NCBI GenBank assembly: GCA_021818125.1
Contig: JAKAFG010000012.1
Location: 1 to 18,349 of the forward strand
Length of the DNA: 18,349 nucleotides
Direction: 5' to 3'
Origin: Pseudomonadota bacterium
Lineage (GTDB): Bacteria > Pseudomonadota > Gammaproteobacteria > Acidithiobacillales > Acidithiobacillaceae
The notes below the pieces were generated by a model. It was given only the letters and a program-made list of their open reading frames with translations. It searched no databases and was not told the origin of the DNA. The stretch's first letter is position 1, and every line of letters begins with the position of its first letter. The translations under genes were made by a program, and so were the position numbers. Positions 1 through 7,976 of this stretch are shown here, piece after piece.

Positions 1-79
1 ATGATAACGCCCCCAGCACCCAGGGTTCAACCATTCCCGGAATCTTTACAGCTATCGCCTTTCCGCCTATCTTGGCGCC

Positions 80-1078
80 ATGGAAACCTTCTTCAGTCAT
101 TACCTGCTCTTCCTCGCCGACACCGCGACCATTGTAGTCGCCCTGCTTATGGTTGCCGGCGGCCTCACTGCCATCGCCCTGAATAAACGCAAAACACCTG
201 CGACCGGGCAAGTGCAGGTCAGCGACCTGCGCAAACAACTAGAACAGTCCAGCGAAAACGTCCAACAATACCGTCTGGACAAAAAAGCCCTGAAAGTCCA
301 CCAAAAGGCCCTCAAAAAAGACCGCAAAGCCAAGGACAGCAACGTCGAAAGCTGCACCTACCTGCTCGATTTTAAGGGCGACCTCCGCGCCTCTGCGGTG
401 AGCGCCCTGCGCGAAGAAATCTCCGCCATTATCCAGGCCGCCAAACCCGGCGATACCGTCCTTCTGCGCCTGGAAAGTGGCGGCGGCATGGTCAACACCT
501 ACGGCCTCGCCTCGGCCCAGCTATTGCGCCTGCGCGCCGCCAAAATCCATGTCACGGTACTGATCGACGCCGTCGCCGCCAGCGGCGGCTACATGATGGC
601 CGTCACTGCCGACCGTATCGTCGCCAGCCCCTTCGCCCTCATCGGCTCCATTGGCGTGGTCGCGCAGATCCCCAACTTCCACCGCTGGCTGCAAGACCGC
701 AATATCGACTGGGAACAGTTCACCGCCGGCAAATTCAAGCGCACGGTCACCCTCTTCGGCAAGAACACCGACACTGGCCGCGCCAAGCTGCGCGAAGAAC
801 TGGAAGAAACCCACGCCCAGTTTCGCAACTTCGTACAACAATACCGTCCGCAGTTGGATTTGGAACAAGTCGCCACCGGCGAAGCCTGGCTGGGCAGCAA
901 GGCTTTACAGCTCGGATTGGTAGATCAGCTCGCCACCAGCGACGAAATCATCCTGGAGGCGGCACAAAAGGGCAAAGTCCTCGCCCTCCATTATCAGCGC
1001 CAAAAGACACTCCCCCAACGCCTCGGCCTCGCCACCCAGCAAAGCTGGGACAAACTCTGGCAGATACCGATCTCTTGA
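80..1078 (+). CDS. sohB: SohB-type inner-membrane serine peptidase (family S49)
   Basis: A 332-aa protein, slightly shorter than E. coli SohB (about 349). One N-terminal transmembrane helix spans about residues 8-34. A charged, probably coiled linker follows (about 48-88), then the S49/SppA-like protease fold. The nucleophile is Ser168 in AASGG (166-170), and Lys220 in GKFKR is the likely general base of the Ser-Lys dyad. The conserved glycine-rich ESGGG segment lies at 132-136 and the IGSIGV segment at 188-193. By family knowledge it is a membrane-anchored protease that degrades peptides or membrane protein fragments; its substrate cannot be read from sequence. The start at 80 fits the helix position, although no convincing Shine-Dalgarno (SD) sequence precedes it. 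It stands alone, with a roughly 320-bp gap downstream. Confidence 0.92.
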   Translation: METFFSHYLLFLADTATIVVALLMVAGGLTAIALNKRKTPATGQVQVSDLRKQLEQSSENVQQYRLDKKALKVHQKALKKDRKAKDSNVESCTYLLDFKGDLRASAVSALREEISAIIQAAKPGDTVLLRLESGGGMVNTYGLASAQLLRLRAAKIHVTVLIDAVAASGGYMMAVTADRIVASPFALIGSIGVVAQIPNFHRWLQDRNIDWEQFTAGKFKRTVTLFGKNTDTGRAKLREELEETHAQFRNFVQQYRPQLDLEQVATGEAWLGSKALQLGLVDQLATSDEIILEAAQKGKVLALHYQRQKTLPQRLGLATQQSWDKLWQIPIS

Positions 1079-1398
1079 AATACTCGCCATAGGCCCGTCG
1101 ATCCGCACCGGCTGGACCGTTCACGACCAGCGATCAGTCCTTCACAGTGATTTCTGAAATCCGAACTCGACAGCACCACGCTCCGCTATCCGTTGCCTCG
1201 GTACTTCGCCTGATTCTCTAGCGTGTGATGCCACTCTCGGCACGCGCAATTTGCGTGAGTTTGGGCGGGTGCCAAATTTATCCGTGGTCAACTGGTTCGA
1301 TTGACCTGATCGAGCATCGACAAAATGTACGCCATATTGGCGAACAACTCAACCGTTCAACCGATCGTGACCACCACCTCCGATTAACGCCAACACGG
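1079..1398. other. Intergenic stretch without a recognisable gene
   Basis: About 320 bp between the convergent sohB and the 133-aa hypothetical gene. Short ORFs exist on both strands, but none has a good RBS or recognisable product. The only structure I see is an inverted repeat, GGTCAA (1286-1291) and TTGACC (1301-1306), around a 9-nt loop. It has no T-tract, so I do not call it a terminator. The stretch could be eroded coding DNA, but I cannot support that. Confidence 0.6.
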
Positions 1399-1800
1399 CT
1401 ATCCTTGTGTTGCAATCTTCCGCGCCGATATCCTCTTCTGCCACGCCATGATCGCGTCGATGACTTCCTGGTCAAAGTCCATGGTTTCGCGTTCTTTTAC
1501 TAGCTGTTTCGCCGCCTGCACCTGCGTATTCATCTGCCAGGTTCGAGAAATGTGCTGGAAATAGGGGTCGGCATCCAGATAGCAGTTTTCTTGAGGTAAG
1601 GCACGCTTCAATTTGAGTGGCTTACCTTCTTCAGCCCGGCACAGTACGGTTTTTGAATTAATCTCTGCTACGGTATACACCCGTAGTGCCGTTACCGTTC
1701 CGCTGTAAGGCACATGCTCCACAACCCAAAACTTATCCCCCACTTCGGCATCGGCAAAATCCAGATATTTGCCATACGCATTTCCCGTTGCAATTAACAT
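1399..1800 (-). CDS. Hypothetical protein, second gene of the DUF423 unit
   Basis: I do not recognise this 133-aa protein. It looks soluble, with no signal peptide or membrane helix. The N-terminal half is probably beta-rich (VGDKFWVVEHVPYSGTV-like alternation at about residues 20-40). The last 45 residues look helical and charged, with many K, R, E and Q. An upstream in-frame ATG at 1806 would add two residues. I prefer the ATG at 1800 because the AGGGG at 1812-1808 then sits 7 nt away instead of abutting the start. It follows the DUF423 gene by about 10 bp on the same strand, so the two are probably cotranscribed. Function unknown. Confidence 0.65.
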   Translation of the reverse strand: MLIATGNAYGKYLDFADAEVGDKFWVVEHVPYSGTVTALRVYTVAEINSKTVLCRAEEGKPLKLKRALPQENCYLDADPYFQHISRTWQMNTQVQAAKQLVKERETMDFDQEVIDAIMAWQKRISARKIATQG

Positions 1801-1810
1801 AACCATTCCC

Positions 1811-2224
1811 CTACGTTGCGGATACCCGCCACATACTCAGCGCGAGTAGCAGCCAGGAAAGAATCAGCGCTGTTCCACCCACGGGCGCGAAAAAAGCCCA
1901 GAATACGTTGCTGGTCAGCGCCAGCAGATAGAGTCCGCCGCAGAACAACAGGATACCCAAGACCATCAATCCCCCTGCCGCATAAAGCAAACGCCGTTTG
2001 CCATATTGGCGGATCAACACGCCGATGAACAACAGACCGAGCCCGTGATAAATCTGAAAGCGATCCGCAATATCGTAAATATGCAGCCCCTCAGCACTCA
2101 CCCCCCCGGCCACAAGATGATCTCCCGCCGCGCCGAAAATCACCGCCAGGGCCATGACCAATGCGCCCAGCGCCACAAAGCGCCCGCCCAACCACGGCGC
2201 ATTCTCTGCCGAACATTCCGCCAT
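1811..2224 (-). CDS. DUF423 (YgdD/TMEM256-like) membrane protein
   Basis: A 137-aa protein with four predicted transmembrane helices (about 14-32, 57-72, 79-101, 108-131). Family hallmarks are the helix-1 run ALGALVMALAVIFGAAGDH, the segment RFQIYHGLGLLF around 55-66, FCGGLYLLALTS at 94-105 and the PVGGTALILSWL segment in helix 4. DUF423 proteins are small, widely conserved inner-membrane proteins with no settled function. The RBS is strong: AAGGGGG about 5 nt upstream of the ATG. It is divergent from the NDUFA9-like gene across about 125 bp, and first in a two-gene unit with the hypothetical gene downstream. Confidence 0.9.
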   Translation of the reverse strand: MAECSAENAPWLGGRFVALGALVMALAVIFGAAGDHLVAGGVSAEGLHIYDIADRFQIYHGLGLLFIGVLIRQYGKRRLLYAAGGLMVLGILLFCGGLYLLALTSNVFWAFFAPVGGTALILSWLLLALSMWRVSAT

Positions 2225-2349
2225 ACTATCCCCCTTACCAGCACCCTGCGTTTATAGCCTAGTGCAGGGCTCGGTTCAAATATTGGGCATTCCATCCACA
2301 CCCTTCATAAGCCTGTGCTATGCTTAGCAACATAATTTCAGGAGGCATC

Positions 2350-3396
2350 ATGGCAACACATAAGATTTGCATTCTCGGCGGAAGCGGTTTTGTCGGACGT
2401 CATCTGGCGGAGCGTTTAAGTCAGGACGGGCACTCGATACGCATCCTGACGCGCAACCGAGAGCGCAATCGTGAAAACCTGCTGGTGCTCCCCGGCGTGG
2501 AGGTGGTTGAGGCCGATGTCCATGACCCCATCGCCTTGGAGAAACAACTCGAAGGACGCGATGTGGTCATCAACCTCGTTGGCATCCTCAATGAAAACCA
2601 CTCTGGCCGCAAAGATTATCCACCCGAGCGACATGGTGATTTCGAGAAGAACCACGTAGAACTGCCGCGCCTGGTGGCCAACACCTGCGGTCGTCTGGGC
2701 ATTCCGCGCCTGCTCCACATGAGCGCCCTGGGAGCCAGCCCCATCGGTCCCAGCGCCTATCTGCGCTCCAAGGGGATTGGTGAGGAGATCGTTCGCCAGT
2801 CTGGCGAGAACAGCGCAGAAATGGGTCACTTTGATTATCTGAATGACCCCAAGCTGCTCTGGGGTCGCGGTCTGAAGGTGACCTCTTTCCGCCCTTCGGT
2901 AATTTTTGGCGAAGGGGATAGCTTTTTCAACCGTTTTGCCCAGTTACTACGCAACATTCCCTTCCTCATCCCATTGGCGGGCATCAACGCCAAAATGCAG
3001 CCGGTCTGGGTAGAGGATGTGGTCAGTGCCTATGTGCAGTCCATTGATGATGAAAAAACCTATGGCAAGGCCTATGACTTATGCGGTCCCAAGGTGTATA
3101 CCCTCGGCGAACTGGTGGCTTATACCCAGAGCCTGATTGGCACCCATCGTGCCATCGTGCCCCTCTGTAACTTTGTCGGCAACCTACAGGCCAGTATCAT
3201 GGAGAAGCTGCCGGGCAAAGTGCTCACGCGCGATAATTTGCTTTCCCTGTCCGTGGATAACGTCTGTACCAGGAACGATCTGGCTGACGTATTTCATATT
3301 CAGGCCACCGCCATTGAGAGCGTGGTACCCGGCTACGTGGGGAAAAAAGCTGCCCGTGCGGAGCGTCTGGCCGAAATCCGCAATCGGCGCCCTTAA
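2350..3396 (+). CDS. NDUFA9-like atypical short-chain dehydrogenase (NAD(P)-binding)
   Basis: A 348-aa protein with an N-terminal Rossmann fold carrying GGSGFVG at residues 10-16 (GxxGxxG). The acidic nucleotide-binding context, the NLVGIL segment and the FRPSVIFGEGDSFFNRFA block are typical of the bacterial 'complex I NDUFA9 subunit family' / atypical SDR proteins. These are linked to quinone or NAD(P)H metabolism, but their reaction is not firmly established. The ATG at 2350 is chosen over one 30 bp upstream because CAGGAGG (2339-2345) precedes it at ideal spacing. An extra segment of about 20 residues (roughly ENSAEMGHFDYLNDPKLLWG) separates the YLRSKG motif from FRPSVIFG, where homologues I remember are shorter. 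Its 3' end converges on opgH, 34 bp away. Confidence 0.88.
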   Translation: MATHKICILGGSGFVGRHLAERLSQDGHSIRILTRNRERNRENLLVLPGVEVVEADVHDPIALEKQLEGRDVVINLVGILNENHSGRKDYPPERHGDFEKNHVELPRLVANTCGRLGIPRLLHMSALGASPIGPSAYLRSKGIGEEIVRQSGENSAEMGHFDYLNDPKLLWGRGLKVTSFRPSVIFGEGDSFFNRFAQLLRNIPFLIPLAGINAKMQPVWVEDVVSAYVQSIDDEKTYGKAYDLCGPKVYTLGELVAYTQSLIGTHRAIVPLCNFVGNLQASIMEKLPGKVLTRDNLLSLSVDNVCTRNDLADVFHIQATAIESVVPGYVGKKAARAERLAEIRNRRP

Positions 3397-3430
3397 ACGC
3401 CAAGCCAGTTAGTGGATGGGGGAGCCGTCA

Positions 3431-5524
3431 TCACTTACTTTCGATCATTTGTGCGTCCGCCAATTCCTGATCGTCGCTCTGCAAGCCCCAGGCGGCCAAG
3501 CGCGCGCTATCGTCCGTGGACCAGACCGCACGATGCAATGCGAGCATGGAGTTACGATCACTGAGCAGTACGTTGCGCTCGCGGTTATTGAGCCCCTGCG
3601 GCCCCTGCTCCAGCGCTTTGTGGCAGAGATTCGCCGCGCGTGACCAAGCACCTGTGCGATTACGCTGCAGGGCGGTATGTATGGCGTTGAAGCGAGGATC
3701 CACCACAACCTGTATGAAGGGATCCCCTTCAATGTGGGGCAGATAGGCCACGCTATCCACGCCGAGCGTCTGCAACTCTTGCGGGACATGCACCTCTTCG
3801 GGGATAACGAAGAGACGATGACGCCGCGCCCAGCGTCCCAGTGCTGGCCGACTTGTCCAGGCAGCCAGTGGCACCGCTGCCGTCAGCCCGCCGAGTATAG
3901 GTACCAGCCAGGCAAAATGCCAGGCACCCAGAAAGGGGTACAGTAGTGCTGCCAGACTCAGACCCAGCACGGAACACCAGCCAAAATACCGGAAGGCATC
4001 GGCCCAGGAGGTTTCCTGATCACCACGGACTTGCGTCCCCCAACGCACGCCACGCCCCATCAATGTCTGAATCACAAACTGGCTATGAAAGGCCATGCGG
4101 ATCGGTGCCATGAGTATCGAAAAAATACTCTCAAAAAACATGCTGGCCACCAGACAGAATAAGCCACCGAAATTCTCTTTTTGACCCCGCTGACGCACGA
4201 CCCAGAGCACCGCCATAAATTTGGGCGATAGCAGCAGAACAGCCGTTACCCCAAACAGCCAGAAGGGCATGGGATCGGCCAGCCAGCCCCAGTCAAAGGA
4301 CGTTATACTGCCATCACTGGCTGTAGTGGCCCAGTGCAGTGAGCCCAGTGCACCGAGGATCAAAAATAGTCCCCATAAAGGCGCTGCTAAAAATGACATG
4401 GCACCGTTGATAAAGAGAAAACGATGCGCCGAGCGTAGCCCCTCCCCCGCCAGCAGGCGCAGATGTTGAAGATTACCCTGCGCCCAGCGGCGGTCCCGTT
4501 TGAGATCGTCAATCAGCGTCGGCGGTACTTCTTCATAGCTACCTGACAGGCTGGGCACAAACCATACCCCCCAGCCACTTTTGGCCATGAGCGCGGCCTC
4601 GACAAAATCATGGCTCAGCAGCGGGCCACCGAGAGGCGGGCGCCCGGGCAACACGGGCAGAGCACAATATTGGGTGAAGGGTGCGGTACGCAGAATGGCG
4701 TTGTGGCCAATATAATGGCCGTCGCCCAGTTGCCAGAAGCGCAGGCCGGCGCTGAAGATCGGTCCGTACAAATGTTGCGCAAACTGTTGCAGGCGGGCAT
4801 AGAGGGTTTCGCGATTGACGGCCACCGGCTGGGTCTGGATGATACCGACCTGCGGATTGCCCTCCATCATCTCCAGCATCCGGTAGAGCGTCTCGCCGTT
4901 CATCACGCTGTCGGCGTCGAGCACGACCATGTATTCATAATCCTTACCCCAGCGACGGCAAAAGTCCGCCACATTTCCGCTCTTAGCCTTATTGTTGATG
5001 GGCCGCCGCCGGTAATGAATACGGCCAAAAGCATCCAAAGACTGACAGAGGGCTGACCACACCAGTTCTTCGCGCAGCCAGATGGCGGGATCACGCGTGT
5101 CACTCAGCAGGAAAAACTCGAAGTGCGCGAGCGCTCCAGCATGTTGCAGAGATTTATAGGTAGCCTGGAGCCCCGCCGCGACCCGCTCTACCTCTTCGTT
5201 GTAGATGGGCATGACTATAGCTACACGGCTCTGCGGACGCGGCTCTGCAAGGCGCAGTTCGGGACTGCCCGGCGCGGTGTCTGTCCGTCCGCGCATGAGC
5301 AGGATGAACCCCACGAGCGCCGTCCAGAAACCCGCAGATATCCAGGCGAACAGTAACGCGAAAATAGTCAGCGTCGGGATTTCCAGCCACAGGGGCAGAC
5401 GGTCTGCCAGCACCTGAGCGAGCATCAAGCCGGCACTGCACGCAGGAAGAATGATGAAAGCGCTGAGCCAGTAGCGCCGGTACCGACCGATGGCTTCCCA
5501 TGGCCGGGCGCCGCTACGACCCAT
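3431..5524 (-). CDS. opgH: OpgH/MdoH catalytic membrane glucosyltransferase (second part of a split OpgH)
   Basis: This 697-aa GT2-family polymerase makes and exports the beta-1,2-linked glucose backbone of osmoregulated periplasmic glucans from UDP-glucose. Two transmembrane helices (about 19-40 and 50-76) precede the cytoplasmic catalytic domain. Visible motifs are MPIYNEE at 105-111, LDADS at 202-206 (metal/UDP binding), SHDFVEA at 304-310 (catalytic acidic segment) and R343-x-x-R346-W347 (the (Q/R)xxRW motif). More membrane helices and the C-terminal VVDPRFNAIHTAL / LLSDRNSM segments match E. coli MdoH end to end. It lacks the first roughly 140 residues of E. coli MdoH (847 aa); these are the separate upstream ORF. 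Its ATG lies 2 nt after that ORF's TGA in a different frame, and a GGAG 10 nt upstream could serve as RBS. Transcription is probably from the opgG promoter. Confidence 0.94.
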   Translation of the reverse strand: MGRSGARPWEAIGRYRRYWLSAFIILPACSAGLMLAQVLADRLPLWLEIPTLTIFALLFAWISAGFWTALVGFILLMRGRTDTAPGSPELRLAEPRPQSRVAIVMPIYNEEVERVAAGLQATYKSLQHAGALAHFEFFLLSDTRDPAIWLREELVWSALCQSLDAFGRIHYRRRPINNKAKSGNVADFCRRWGKDYEYMVVLDADSVMNGETLYRMLEMMEGNPQVGIIQTQPVAVNRETLYARLQQFAQHLYGPIFSAGLRFWQLGDGHYIGHNAILRTAPFTQYCALPVLPGRPPLGGPLLSHDFVEAALMAKSGWGVWFVPSLSGSYEEVPPTLIDDLKRDRRWAQGNLQHLRLLAGEGLRSAHRFLFINGAMSFLAAPLWGLFLILGALGSLHWATTASDGSITSFDWGWLADPMPFWLFGVTAVLLLSPKFMAVLWVVRQRGQKENFGGLFCLVASMFFESIFSILMAPIRMAFHSQFVIQTLMGRGVRWGTQVRGDQETSWADAFRYFGWCSVLGLSLAALLYPFLGAWHFAWLVPILGGLTAAVPLAAWTSRPALGRWARRHRLFVIPEEVHVPQELQTLGVDSVAYLPHIEGDPFIQVVVDPRFNAIHTALQRNRTGAWSRAANLCHKALEQGPQGLNNRERNVLLSDRNSMLALHRAVWSTDDSARLAAWGLQSDDQELADAQMIESK

Positions 5525-5526
5525 AT

Positions 5527-6030
5527 TCAGGCTTCTCCGGGCAACACGCGCCGATTCGCACTGATCGCACGACGGTCCAGTAAAGACTGGACAAGGCGCA
5601 ACAAGGCTGCGCCCCAGGAGCGATTCAAAGGCCGCGAGGCCATGCTCGACCGCACGGTGGCCGGGGCCATTTGGCGCTGCAACCAGCGACAGGATTTGCC
5701 GTCATGGGTTTCGCCCACGGGCAGATTGAGAGACAAATCCAGACGCGCATCCAGTTCATCGCCGTCCGTCAGGGTCGCCAGGGCCATGTGCAGGCTCGCG
5801 AAGGCTTGCGCATAAAGTGCTTCGCCCTCCATGTCGGCGCCGCGCAGTTGCGCGACCACCTGCCCGCGGATCCACAGCCGCTGGGCATCTGTCAAAGACA
5901 GACGAGCCATGTACTGCTCCACACGGGCCAGCACCGGGGCTTTGTTTGCGACGACCATGGCCTCCGCTGCCCAACCCGCCAGCAGTTCACCCGCAGGATT
6001 GACGCTGTAGCTTGATTCATCTTTAAACAT
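5527..6030 (-). CDS. Separate N-terminal domain of OpgH (split gene)
   Basis: A 167-aa soluble protein between opgG and the opgH catalytic gene. I assign it to the OpgH N-terminal cytoplasmic domain. Its tail has RSSMASRP at about 127-134, matching the RSSMFPDPW-type motif just before the first membrane helix of E. coli MdoH. From RSSM to the shared W..xGxxRRY motif is 54 residues in E. coli and about 59 here when the two ORFs are joined. Together the ORFs total 864 aa, against 847 for E. coli MdoH. The first 120 residues are divergent and helix-rich. The RBS AAGGAG overlaps the opgG stop, so translation is probably coupled. In E. coli this region has been linked to FtsZ-dependent size control; whether that holds here is unknown. 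Confidence 0.75.
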   Translation of the reverse strand: MFKDESSYSVNPAGELLAGWAAEAMVVANKAPVLARVEQYMARLSLTDAQRLWIRGQVVAQLRGADMEGEALYAQAFASLHMALATLTDGDELDARLDLSLNLPVGETHDGKSCRWLQRQMAPATVRSSMASRPLNRSWGAALLRLVQSLLDRRAISANRRVLPGEA

Positions 6031-6035
6031 TACAC

Positions 6036-7571
6036 CTACTCCTTTGCCGCATGTAAGAGATATGTCCAGGTATTACTCATCACCTGGTTGTCCAGGGTTA
6101 AAAAACACCGCACGTTGCTGGGTGTACCAGATTGCGGCTGAATAACCGCGATGACCCGCCAAAAATGGTCTTTTTTATCCCATTCCAGGTTTTGACTGAG
6201 CACTTTGGCGCCCTCTTGCGCATCCAGATGGAACTGAACAGGCATGTTCCCCGGCAGCTTGGTCAGTGCGCCACCCGCGAAATCAATCACCACCGTCCGC
6301 GCACCGGGAACTTTCACATCATCACCCAAATAGGTGCCCACCGGATGGGCCAGCGGGATCAGACCGTGGTTATTGAGGAAAAAGCGCAGGGTATACGCGA
6401 AGTGCAGGGGTGTTTTGGGCGCAGGCTCATGCTCCGGCACCCAGAACACAGCGATGTTGTCCATATCACGATTATTGGTGGGGAGTTCTACCAGGCGCAC
6501 CTGCCCCTTGCCCCAGTCACCATCGGGCTGTACCCAGACGCTGGGACGTCGCTGATAGTCGGTCTCAATCCCTTCATACGCGGAGAACTGGCGATCCTCC
6601 TGAATCAGACCAAAACCGACGGGGTGATCCATGTCGTAAGTGGTGGTCTGGATGTGCAGGGGGTTATCTATGGGACGGGTGATCCATTCGCCATTGCCGT
6701 TGGCCATGACCAGGTCGCTGGAGTCGTGCTGCGCCGGGTGCCAGTCACCGGCAGTAATGCCGCGGCCATGTCCGTGCCAGTACATGCTGGTCAAGGGCGC
6801 AAGCTCCAGCACCTGTACCGGCTTGCGCAGGTAAATGGTAGCATCGACATGTACCGTGCTGCTGTCACCCTGCTGGATAGTGAAGCGATAGGCACCCGTC
6901 GCTACCGGACTGTCCATGAGCGCGTAGACCACCATCTGGGTAGCGCCCGCCTTGGGCTGCACCAGCCAGAATTGTTTGAAGTAGGGGAAGATTTCGCCAG
7001 AAGGCTGAGCCGTGTCGATCCCGAGGCCACGTGCCGACGTCCCGTAGATGGCGCCTTTGCCCACGGCGCGGAAATAAGTCGCACCGAGGAAGGAGATGAA
7101 CTCGTTATAATGAGGCGGCGTATTGAGCGGCGCGAGCAGACGGAAACCGGCGTAACCGAGTTCGCTGGGCATATCTTCGGGTACGTTCAGATCCCCGAAA
7201 GTGAAATGTTTCAACGTAAAGCGAATCGGCTGCACCACACCATCCACAACGCTGCGAATAACCACAGGGCGGTGAAACCAGGAGCCGGGCAGATAAAACT
7301 GCGCCTGGAACGGCAAATTGTCGCCACGCCAGAGCGGCGAGACATCCTGAATTTGGGCATACTGCTCAGGACTGAGGTCTTTCAGAAAAGCCGGAATGGG
7401 TAGTGGCTTAGCGTCATAAGCGCTGTTCACCAACATTTTGGCCTTGGCCTCTACGTTGGTCATGCTAAAATCAGCGGCATACGCTGGCAGCGTGATAGCC
7501 CACCCTGCCAGCCCTAGCAGGACGGCGGAAAGCAGTTTTAGTGGCGGGTGATAGCGGCGATAAATATTCAT
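6036..7571 (-). CDS. opgG: OpgG/MdoG periplasmic glucan biosynthesis protein
   Basis: A 511-aa protein, the same length as E. coli MdoG. It has a Sec signal peptide (basic N-terminus, hydrophobic core about 11-29, AYA cleavage site before Ala33). The mature part has the OpgG/OpgD beta-sandwich signatures: the GYAGFRLLAPLN block, FLGATYFRAVG, YGTSARGLGIDTA, the Glu/Asp-rich GFGLIQEDRQFSAYEGIE segment and RPSVWVQPDGDWGKG. OpgG acts in the periplasm on the nascent beta-1,2-glucan made by OpgH; family members have been classified as glycoside hydrolases (GH186). It is the first gene of opgG - OpgH N-domain - opgH, with only 5 bp to the next ORF. No good SD precedes the ATG. The AT-rich stretch around 7600-7645 is the likely promoter region. 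Confidence 0.95.
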   Translation of the reverse strand: MNIYRRYHPPLKLLSAVLLGLAGWAITLPAYAADFSMTNVEAKAKMLVNSAYDAKPLPIPAFLKDLSPEQYAQIQDVSPLWRGDNLPFQAQFYLPGSWFHRPVVIRSVVDGVVQPIRFTLKHFTFGDLNVPEDMPSELGYAGFRLLAPLNTPPHYNEFISFLGATYFRAVGKGAIYGTSARGLGIDTAQPSGEIFPYFKQFWLVQPKAGATQMVVYALMDSPVATGAYRFTIQQGDSSTVHVDATIYLRKPVQVLELAPLTSMYWHGHGRGITAGDWHPAQHDSSDLVMANGNGEWITRPIDNPLHIQTTTYDMDHPVGFGLIQEDRQFSAYEGIETDYQRRPSVWVQPDGDWGKGQVRLVELPTNNRDMDNIAVFWVPEHEPAPKTPLHFAYTLRFFLNNHGLIPLAHPVGTYLGDDVKVPGARTVVIDFAGGALTKLPGNMPVQFHLDAQEGAKVLSQNLEWDKKDHFWRVIAVIQPQSGTPSNVRCFLTLDNQVMSNTWTYLLHAAKE

Positions 7572-7976
7572 GTTGTGGAGTTAAGCAAGGCTTGTGCCAT
7601 ATTGTTAATTCTATGATTTTATAATTATAATTATTACTTTTAGGTTGTTTTTGTCGCCTGCACCCGACGCCTTTAGGGGAATGTGCCGTGAATCGACTGC
7701 ACTGGAGGGTGTACTCTTGCGGACGGGTTCCAGGCAATCTTCATAGCGCTCTGAAAACATTATATTATCGCAAGACACTAATAGATTGTTTCCATAAACG
7801 ATGCATTACGACCATAAAAGATGGCGAGGGGTAAGCGTCGCTGATAGACAACAACATAATTTATGGGCGGATGCCTGCTCTGTGGCGGGGCTTATAAGCT
7901 CGGGAAGCCGCAACGGGTCGTAAACATGAACAACAACTTGACAAATAATTCTTACTGGATTGAAAAAGAGGGCTTT
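7572..7976. other. Divergent control region between opgG and the Lpd-like gene
   Basis: About 400 bp that must carry promoters in both directions. Positions 7600-7645 are very AT-rich and probably hold the opgG promoter. Within it, 7620-7638 resembles a Fur box. A perfect 10-bp palindrome, GCTTATAAGC, lies at 7890-7899. A TTGACA at 7937-7942 lies 35 nt before the preferred Lpd start but has no good -10 partner. No terminator, repeat array or small gene is supported. Confidence 0.5.
7620..7638. promoter_or_regulatory. Possible Fur-box-like site upstream of opgG
   Basis: The 19 bp match the classical E. coli Fur consensus at 14 of 19 positions by my count (two ATAAT repeats followed by ATTA). 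They lie in the presumed opgG promoter region. The whole tract is AT-rich, so a chance match is a serious possibility. Confidence 0.25.

Noticed and set aside
1..186. 61-aa frame at the left edge overlapping sohB
   Set aside because: It shares sequence with the sohB membrane helix in another frame and encodes a Pro/Arg-rich nonsense-like peptide.
1286..1306. GGTCAA...TTGACC inverted repeat as a terminator for sohB
   Set aside because: The stem is only 6 bp, no T-tract follows, and it lies about 200 bp beyond the stop codon.
1225..1503. 92-aa plus-strand frame in the sohB downstream gap
   Set aside because: No RBS or recognisable sequence, and its 3' third is antisense to the 133-aa gene that has a good RBS.
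5524..5545. Programmed -1 frameshift joining the two OpgH ORFs
   Set aside because: The needed direction is -1, but no X XXY YYZ slippery heptamer is visible near the junction; coupled reinitiation at TGA-AT-ATG is simpler.
6132..7403. 423-aa open frame antisense to opgG
   Set aside because: It lies entirely within opgG on the opposite strand, with no domain or RBS support; it is a product of codon bias.
7706..7720. AGGGTG-N5-TTGC as a second sigma54 promoter, upstream of the Lpd-like gene
   Set aside because: Only the GG and TTGC match; the rest of the -24 element does not fit, and it is about 250 bp from the start codon.
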